Shown here: one piece after another, positions 12,085 to 16,292 of the stretch
Position numbering within the stretch: position 1 is the first letter of the stretch
Layout: every line of letters begins with the position of its first letter
Assembly: GCA_910586285.1 (NCBI GenBank)
Contig: CAJUGR010000030.1
Span: 1 to 16,292 of the forward strand
DNA from: an uncultured Erysipelotrichaceae bacterium
Lineage (GTDB): Bacteria > Bacillota_I > Bacilli_A > Erysipelotrichales > Erysipelotrichaceae
DNA length: 16,292 bases
Reading direction: 5' to 3'
Translations under genes and position numbers: made by a program
The notes under the pieces: generated by a model
Databases searched by the model: none
The model's input: the letters and a program-made list of their open reading frames with translations, nothing else
Told to the model about the DNA's origin: nothing

Positions 12085-13326
12085 ATGGAGCGGACCATTC
12101 TGCATTGTGATTTGAATAATTTTTATGCATCGGTAGAATGTATGAAATATCCCGAATATCGCGATGTGCCGATCGCTGTCGCGGGGAATGAGGAACTGCG
12201 CCACGGGATCATTTTGGCTAAGAATCAATTAGCCAAGGCGGCCGGGGTGAAGACCGGTCAAACGCTGTGGGAGGCTAGACAAGTCTGCGCATCATTAATT
12301 TTATTACCGCCGGATTTTAGCGCTTATCAGCGTTGTTCCCGCATGGTGAAGGAAATCTTTACGGATTATACTGATTTGATTGAGGATTTCGGGATTGATG
12401 AAGCATGGTTGGATGTGACGCAGAGCCGCTGTTTATTCGGAGACGGCTTGATGATTGCCAAAACCATTCAACAGCGCATTGTGAAAGAAATTGGCTTATC
12501 CTCCAGCATCGGTATCAGTTATAACAAGATCTTTGCCAAGCTGGGTTCCGATTATCGTAAGCCGATGGGCTTAACCTGGATCAATCGTGAGAACTATCAG
12601 AAAATTGTCTGGCCGTTGCCGGTGGAAGATTTGTTATATGTCGGGCGCAGTACCGCGAACAAATGTCGTCATTTGGGGATTGAAACCATCGGGGATTTGG
12701 CAAACAGTGATGTTCGTCGTTTACGGCGTTCATTAGGAAAATGGGGTGAATATTTGTGGCTGTTTGCGAATGGAGAAGATCGCAGTGAGGTTGCCAAGCA
12801 AACGTATATTTTTCCGATCAAATCTATCGGCAACGGGGTAACGGCACCTCGTGATCTTTATGATCTGGAGGATTTTCGCTTGATCGCCTATGTACTGTGT
12901 GAAAGCATCGTTGCCCGTATGCGTGAACAACAGGTGGCAGCGCGCTGTGTTTGTATTCAGCTGCGTAATGCTCGGTTGGTCAGCATTACACGGCGCACCA
13001 CCACAACCGTACCGGTGTATACCGTGCATCGGCTGGTGGCGATTGCCGTGAGTCTATGTCGTCAACATTATCACTTTCAAACGCCGTTGCGCTCTTTATC
13101 GATCAGTGTTACGCAGCTTGTATCCCGTCATGCCTGTCAGCAGCTTTCCTTATTTGATGATGCGGATGAACAGGAAGAGGAAGTATTGGATCAGGTTATG
13201 GAGGAAATTCGTCAACGTTTCGGACCGTTTTCCATTCGTCGTTGTTCAATGAAACAGGATATGGAACTGACCAATTTCGATCCTCTTGGTGACCATACGA
13301 TTCATCCGCTCAATTTCTTTCGATGA
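12085..13326 (+). CDS. Y-family DNA polymerase (DinB/UmuC-like)
   Basis: A translesion DNA polymerase of 413 residues. The palm motif LHCDLNNFYASVE (metal Asp near residue 9) and FGIDEAWLDVT (Asp and Glu near 104-105) supply the catalytic acids. GLSSSIGISYNKIFAKLGSD is the conserved DinB fingers/palm segment, VEDLLYVGRSTANKCRHLGI the helix-hairpin-helix thumb, and a little-finger domain follows. QLSLF near residue 356 is a clear beta-clamp-binding motif. It resembles the YqjW/UvrX type of Firmicutes more than DinB proper, because Tyr of YSIDEA is replaced. I choose ATG 12085 with GAGGTG upstream; GTG 12076 would overlap the ribosome binding site. The stop overlaps the next gene in an ATGA junction. 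Confidence 0.93.
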   Translation: MERTILHCDLNNFYASVECMKYPEYRDVPIAVAGNEELRHGIILAKNQLAKAAGVKTGQTLWEARQVCASLILLPPDFSAYQRCSRMVKEIFTDYTDLIEDFGIDEAWLDVTQSRCLFGDGLMIAKTIQQRIVKEIGLSSSIGISYNKIFAKLGSDYRKPMGLTWINRENYQKIVWPLPVEDLLYVGRSTANKCRHLGIETIGDLANSDVRRLRRSLGKWGEYLWLFANGEDRSEVAKQTYIFPIKSIGNGVTAPRDLYDLEDFRLIAYVLCESIVARMREQQVAARCVCIQLRNARLVSITRRTTTTVPVYTVHRLVAIAVSLCRQHYHFQTPLRSLSISVTQLVSRHACQQLSLFDDADEQEEEVLDQVMEEIRQRFGPFSIRRCSMKQDMELTNFDPLGDHTIHPLNFFR

Positions 13327-13559
13327 AACAAAAAGTAGCAGTGGTGGCGCTGCATACGAAAAACGGCGAAGTGAAACCTTTGTTTATTGTATGGGATAAT
13401 CATGTCAAATATCCGATTGATCGCATCGTTCGCAAAGAAAAGGCCGCATCGTTAAAATCCGGCGGTTTTGGCATACGCTACACCATTCGTATTGAAAATC
13501 ATCAGCGATATTTGTATTATGAAAATCCCGGATGGTTTATCGAAAAGCCGGATCATTAG
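13323..13559 (+). CDS. Small conserved partner of Y-family polymerase, unknown function
   Basis: This 78-residue protein starts inside the polymerase stop codon (ATGA), so it is translationally coupled. Sequence landmarks are KPLFIVWDNHVKYPIDRIVR, KAASLKSGGFGIRYTIRI and RYLYYENPGWFIEKP. It looks like a small beta-barrel: alternating strands, basic surface, a Gly-rich turn and aromatic residues at the end. I recall similar short proteins next to Y-family polymerases in clostridia, but no named family. It occupies the place that YolD-like proteins hold in the UvrX operon and is not YolD-like in sequence. A role in binding the polymerase or DNA is inferred from the coupling. Confidence 0.75.
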   Translation: MKQKVAVVALHTKNGEVKPLFIVWDNHVKYPIDRIVRKEKAASLKSGGFGIRYTIRIENHQRYLYYENPGWFIEKPDH

Positions 13560-13582
13560 CGAATAATTGAATAAGATTCATC

Positions 13583-13657
13583 CATACTAGAATTGAATCA
13601 CAGAAAAACGGAGGTAATTATGAATCAGCGTGAGGATCTCATTCTAGAATTGAATCA
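13583..13657 (+). repeat. Direct repeat of CTAGAATTGAATCA, 57 bases apart
   Basis: CAT-A-CTAGAATTGAATCA (13583-13600) and CAT-T-CTAGAATTGAATCA (13640-13657) match at 17 of 18 positions. The first copy overlaps a possible -10 (TAGAAT 13588-13593, TTGAAT 13567-13572, short 15-base spacer). The second lies in codons 8-13 of the following gene. It may be a paired operator or a recent short duplication. Confidence 0.55.
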
Positions 13658-14072
13658 GCTATTAAAGGGTACACATATGGGGGCGTTTGTTTTTGAAGAC
13701 TTATTGGAAAAGCTGAATGAAGCCGGTTTAAAACAGGAATTTCAACATTTTTTAAGTCTGTTAAAGGGCCATGAAGTGATGTTAACAAGGCATATTCAGG
13801 AACTCAACGGGGAGCCGGTGGATTCTTCCGGTCTCAAAGGAACCATTGCCGATATGATGACCATGATCAAAAACATGGTGATAGCGACCGATACGGAAAT
13901 CATTCAGGAAGCGAAGAAAGCCATTGAAATGGGAAAAAAGGCATTACAGGATTTTGATGATCGCCATTTTACGTTATCCGAAACATTGACCAAAGAAATC
14001 GCAATGATGAAGGATGATTATGATTGTATTTATCATACTCTGCATAAATTTCTGATTGCGCGAGAGGGTTAA
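13620..14072 (+). CDS. DUF2383-like four-helix ferritin-fold protein (PA2169-like)
   Basis: A 150-residue helical protein beginning MNQREDLILELNQLLKGTHM. Four amphipathic helices are predicted at about residues 3-20, 24-54, 78-108 and 115-147. The landmarks LLKGTHMGAFVFEDLL, LLKGHEVMLTRHIQELNGEP, GLKGTIADMM and IATDTEIIQEAKKAIEMGKK fit the DUF2383 family, whose Glu and His residues resemble a di-iron ferritin-like site. In some clostridia related proteins are spore- or stress-associated; the function is unproven. GGAGGT lies four bases before ATG 13620. An earlier in-frame ATG at 13593 lacks a ribosome binding site and lies in the repeat. The gene stands alone. Confidence 0.8.
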   Translation: MNQREDLILELNQLLKGTHMGAFVFEDLLEKLNEAGLKQEFQHFLSLLKGHEVMLTRHIQELNGEPVDSSGLKGTIADMMTMIKNMVIATDTEIIQEAKKAIEMGKKALQDFDDRHFTLSETLTKEIAMMKDDYDCIYHTLHKFLIAREG

Positions 14073-14083
14073 GATAACATCAT

Positions 14084-14131
14084 TTCTTTTCATCGTGAAA
14101 TATGCTAAACTATAACTACGAATGAAAAGAA
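14084..14131 (+). promoter_or_regulatory. Ten-base inverted repeat flanking promoter of the HAD gene
   Basis: TTCTTTTCAT (14084-14093) is the exact reverse complement of ATGAAAAGAA (14122-14131). Between the arms lies a possible -10 TATAAC (14111-14116) with TTTTCA (14087-14092) as a weak -35. The right arm overlaps the AAGAAGG ribosome binding site of the next gene. It could be an operator or, in a read-through transcript, a hairpin hiding the ribosome binding site. Confidence 0.4.
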
Positions 14132-14140
14132 GGTAATGTG

Positions 14141-14929
14141 ATGAAAGCACCTGTAAAAGCGGTATTTTTTGATATTGACGGTACGATGTATTATCATGGC
14201 ATTCATGATTTTGTGTCCTCCACCCAAAAGGCCTTGTGGAAGTTATATGAACAGGGCATCAAAGTAGGAGTGGCAACCAGTCGCTGCCATGCGGAGATGG
14301 CGAATGCGCCATCGTTTTTCCGTACCTTTCCTTTTTCCGGGATGGTGAGTGACGGCGGTGCCTTGGTCATGGAACAGGGTGAAATTGTGAAAGCACAATG
14401 CTTGGATTCCGCGATTGTAGAAGAAATCGTTGATTTTGCACAAACTCATCATAAAACGATGCGTTACAGTACCATAGACGGGAATTTTTTTATGAGAGAG
14501 CCGCTTCAAAAAGAGAAAGACGGTTCCTTTGCCCTATATTTGAATTTGCCGCAAATGAAGCCTTATGAACATGATAAAATATTGAATCTTTTTGTCTATG
14601 TGAAGGAAGGCAGGGAATGTGATGAATTGCTAAAGCGTATAAACGGTCGCTTATCGTTAGTGAATTATCGTACTGCTATCGAATGTAATCCCACTGATAC
14701 CGATAAAAGCAAGGGCATTCGGGCATTGGCCGACCGCTGGCATTTATCCATGGATGAAGTCATGTGTTTTGGTGATGGCAAGAATGATGTGAAAATGATT
14801 AAGGCATGCGGTATCGGTGTTGCGATGGGAAACGGCTGCGATGAGGTGAAAGCGGCAGCTGATTTTGTGACGAAGCGCATTGAGGAAGACGGCATCGCTT
14901 ATGCTTTAGAAAAATATGGTTTGATATAA
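14141..14929 (+). CDS. HAD-superfamily phosphatase, Cof subfamily (IIB)
   Basis: A 262-residue cytoplasmic sugar-phosphate or flavin-phosphate phosphatase of the Cof/YidA type. Motif I FFDIDGTM (nucleophile Asp11 and Asp13), motif II VATSR (about 45-49), motif III Lys in DKSKGIRAL, and motif IV GDGKNDVKMI with two metal-binding Asp are all present. The cap domain (about 85-180) is the C2B alpha/beta type. I use ATG 14141 (MKAPVKAVFF), with AGAAGG upstream; the GTG three bases before is less likely. Substrate cannot be assigned because the family is promiscuous. It is monocistronic, ended by a terminator that overlaps its stop. Confidence 0.93.
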   Translation: MKAPVKAVFFDIDGTMYYHGIHDFVSSTQKALWKLYEQGIKVGVATSRCHAEMANAPSFFRTFPFSGMVSDGGALVMEQGEIVKAQCLDSAIVEEIVDFAQTHHKTMRYSTIDGNFFMREPLQKEKDGSFALYLNLPQMKPYEHDKILNLFVYVKEGRECDELLKRINGRLSLVNYRTAIECNPTDTDKSKGIRALADRWHLSMDEVMCFGDGKNDVKMIKACGIGVAMGNGCDEVKAAADFVTKRIEEDGIAYALEKYGLI

Positions 14930-14958
14930 ACGATTTGCGTTGAGCATGTCGTTTTTTT
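14928..14958 (+). terminator. Terminator of the HAD gene
   Basis: AAACGA (14928-14933) pairs with TCGTTT (14949-14954), with an inner TGC/GCA pairing, followed by seven T (14952-14958). The left arm overlaps the TAA stop. Confidence 0.7.
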
Positions 14959-14979
14959 CATATACTTTGCTTTTAATTT

Positions 14980-15028
14980 TAATGGTGTCTAGTGATTATA
15001 AAAAGCCCTATAAATATTGACACCATTA
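14980..15028. repeat. 49-bp element with perfect 10-bp terminal inverted repeats
   Basis: TAATGGTGTC (14980-14989) and GACACCATTA (15019-15028) are perfect reverse complements enclosing 29 AT-rich bases, with a further short TTATA/TATAA pairing inside. No T-run follows, so it is not a simple terminator. It may be a miniature mobile element, a relic of insertion sequence ends or a repressor site. Confidence 0.5.
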
Positions 15029-15157
15029 CAGATGTCTTTGTTTCTTAGCGCAATTGTAATGTAAGAAAATAAAAAAATTAGGTTTACGTTTTCAATATAT
15101 CAAATGACAACTTTGTTCATGTAACAACACTATAATTAAAAGCAACTTTTCATATAA

Positions 15158-15207
15158 GATTACTGCGCTTGAGCATAACATCATTGGAATTATATGCTTG
15201 AGTAATC
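15158..15207 (+). repeat. Two-part inverted repeat upstream of the ketopantoate reductase gene
   Basis: GATTACT (15158-15164) pairs with AGTAATC (15201-15207), and nested inside, AGCATA (15172-15177) pairs with TATGCT (15193-15198). The internal loop is 7 against 2 bases. Direct copies of GCTTGAG occur in both halves (15168-15174 and 15197-15202). It lies just upstream of the promoter at 15225-15252. In addition AGCGCAA (15047-15053) and TTGCGCT (15225-15231) are complementary and could enclose it. Outside these elements, 15029-15157 shows no gene. Confidence 0.4.
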
Positions 15208-15224
15208 ATCTTGCTGGTGATTTC

Positions 15225-15252
15225 TTGCGCTTTTTAAAAAAATATTTATAAT
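15225..15252 (+). promoter_or_regulatory. Possible promoter of the ketopantoate reductase gene
   Basis: A consensus TATAAT (15247-15252) lies 16 bases after a weak -35 TTGCGC (15225-15230). AAAGGGG stands before the ATG at 15282. Confidence 0.5.
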
Positions 15253-15281
15253 GTAGATATACTTTAAGAAAGGGGAATACC

Positions 15282-16292
15282 ATGCAGGAATCAACGATCA
15301 GAAAGATCGCCGTTATCGGTCTTGGGGCGGTCGGCGTTAACTTTGCTTATGCGATACAAAAACATTTATCAAACGCTCAGCTGTATATTGTGGCTGATCG
15401 AAACCGCATTTCACGCTATCAGCGAGAGGGCGTTTATTATAATGAAGAACGCTGTAACTTTACTTATGTGGCAGATGATGAAATCACATCACCGGCTGAT
15501 TTGGTTCTGTTTTGTGTGAAATCTTATGCCTTAACAGAGGCGATGGCATCAATGAAGCATCAAATTGATGATCATACTTTGGTGATGAGCGCGGTGAACG
15601 GAATCACCAGTGAGGAAATCCTGTCAGCGCATTTTCCCGATGCCACTGTGATTCCTGCGGTAGCGCAAGGAATGGATGCGACCAAGGAAGGAACTCGCGT
15701 ATATTGTCAACATATCGGAGAACTGTGTTTTGGGGCAGGCAATCCCGCCCAACAGGATGCGGTAGCGCAAATTCATCGTTTTTTTACGAGTATCCGCTTT
15801 CCGCATACAATCAAAGATGATATCATTAAACATCAATGGGGTAAGTTTATGTTAAACTGTGGCTTGAATCAAGTAACGGCAGTTCATCACGGCACCTATG
15901 CGACAATTCAAAATGCCGGTAAACCACGCGATAAGATGTTGAAAGCCATGAAAGAGGTTCAACAATTAGCACTTTATGAAGGGATTCATCTGAATGATAA
16001 GGATGTGATTCAGTGGGCTGCTATGTGCGATCCGCTGAATCCCGAGGGAATGCCCAGTATGGCTCAGGATGTAAAAGCACAGCGAAAAACGGAAGCGGAT
16101 TTATTCGGTGGTGAGGTATGCCGAAGAGCCATGCACTATGGCTTATCATGCCCGATCAATACCGAACTGTATCATCAGTTAACGGCAATGGAAACCACAG
16201 CGGAATTGATGGATGAATTCTCTTATCAGCTGGGTGTTATGGATGCTTTTTGCGAAATGGTTCATGCGCACGTAAAACCGCTTGCCTTGTCG
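15282..16292 (+). CDS. Ketopantoate reductase (ApbA/PanE family) with C-terminal extension, partial
   Basis: An open frame of 337 codons with no stop before the window edge. The N-terminus KIAVIGLGAVGVNFAYAI is a Rossmann NADPH-binding loop (GxGxxG at about 13-18), followed by VLFCVKSYAL and AVNGITSEEILSAHFP, both typical of ketopantoate reductase, which makes pantoate for coenzyme A. The catalytic Lys is likely in HQWGKFMLNCGLNQV, followed by the helical C-terminal domain ending near CPINTELYHQL (about residue 305). The frame goes on past the usual end with MDEFSYQLGVMDAFCEMV and KPLALS, so a second domain is probably fused. Substrate could be another 2-oxoacid; no panB or panC is near. Confidence 0.85.
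   Translation, partial: MQESTIRKIAVIGLGAVGVNFAYAIQKHLSNAQLYIVADRNRISRYQREGVYYNEERCNFTYVADDEITSPADLVLFCVKSYALTEAMASMKHQIDDHTLVMSAVNGITSEEILSAHFPDATVIPAVAQGMDATKEGTRVYCQHIGELCFGAGNPAQQDAVAQIHRFFTSIRFPHTIKDDIIKHQWGKFMLNCGLNQVTAVHHGTYATIQNAGKPRDKMLKAMKEVQQLALYEGIHLNDKDVIQWAAMCDPLNPEGMPSMAQDVKAQRKTEADLFGGEVCRRAMHYGLSCPINTELYHQLTAMETTAELMDEFSYQLGVMDAFCEMVHAHVKPLALS

Noticed and set aside
11430..12085. LexA/DinR box for the polymerase cassette
   Set aside because: No CGAAC-N4-GTTCG-like palindrome is present upstream of 11527 or 12085.
1..16292. CRISPR array or complete insertion sequence
   Set aside because: No regularly spaced repeats and no transposase with terminal repeats are visible.

Overview
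The window looks like a chromosomal segment of a low-GC Firmicute, most likely an Erysipelotrichia-type gut or oral bacterium. This is an inference from Gram-positive Shine-Dalgarno sequences, sigma-A promoters and protein style (Firmicutes-type NagB, CysK/CysE, LacX-type mutarotase, LolA-like/MazF pair); no taxonomic marker gene is present.

Region 1 (1 to about 4100) is visibly AT-richer than the rest and looks like an accessory patch on the 3' side of a tRNA-Thr(CGT) gene (4102-4176, minus strand). It holds a GntR regulator, an ABC ATPase, an ABC-2 permease and a 46-residue membrane protein in one tight operon. Around them lie gene debris (a flavodoxin C-terminus, a stop-interrupted small ORF, a doubly frameshifted ORF), two structured RNA-like segments that both carry ACTCGCTCC after a hairpin, and a 5'-truncated S66 LD-carboxypeptidase that keeps its own terminator and has host-like composition. 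No integrase and no att repeat are visible.

Region 2 (4380 to 9050) is dense housekeeping metabolism on the plus strand: LacX-type aldose 1-epimerase; NagB; a gamma-carbonic-anhydrase-like hexapeptide protein overlapping a LUD-domain protein; then cysK-cysE for cysteine synthesis. cysK is preceded by a 31-codon ORF with a strong ribosome binding site and tandem Cys codons. Just after those codons lies a segment that can form an 11-bp helix with the cysK start codon. This is the most interesting item: a candidate cysteine-sensing translational attenuator.

Region 3 (9130 to 11430) holds a GNAT acetyltransferase, a small minus-strand membrane protein, and a LolA-like anchored protein overlapping a MazF toxin gene with no antitoxin beside it (in Bacillus subtilis ydcC-alr-ndoAI-ndoA, alr and the antitoxin lie between).

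Region 4 (11430 to 13560) is a probable DNA-damage tolerance cassette: a protein resembling only the N-terminal half of TnpB, a Y-family DNA polymerase with a QLSLF clamp-binding motif, and an overlapping 78-residue partner. Region 5 (13560 to the end) holds a DUF2383-like ferritin-fold protein, a Cof-type HAD phosphatase, a 350-base gap with two large inverted repeats, and a ketopantoate reductase-like gene that runs off the window with a C-terminal extension.
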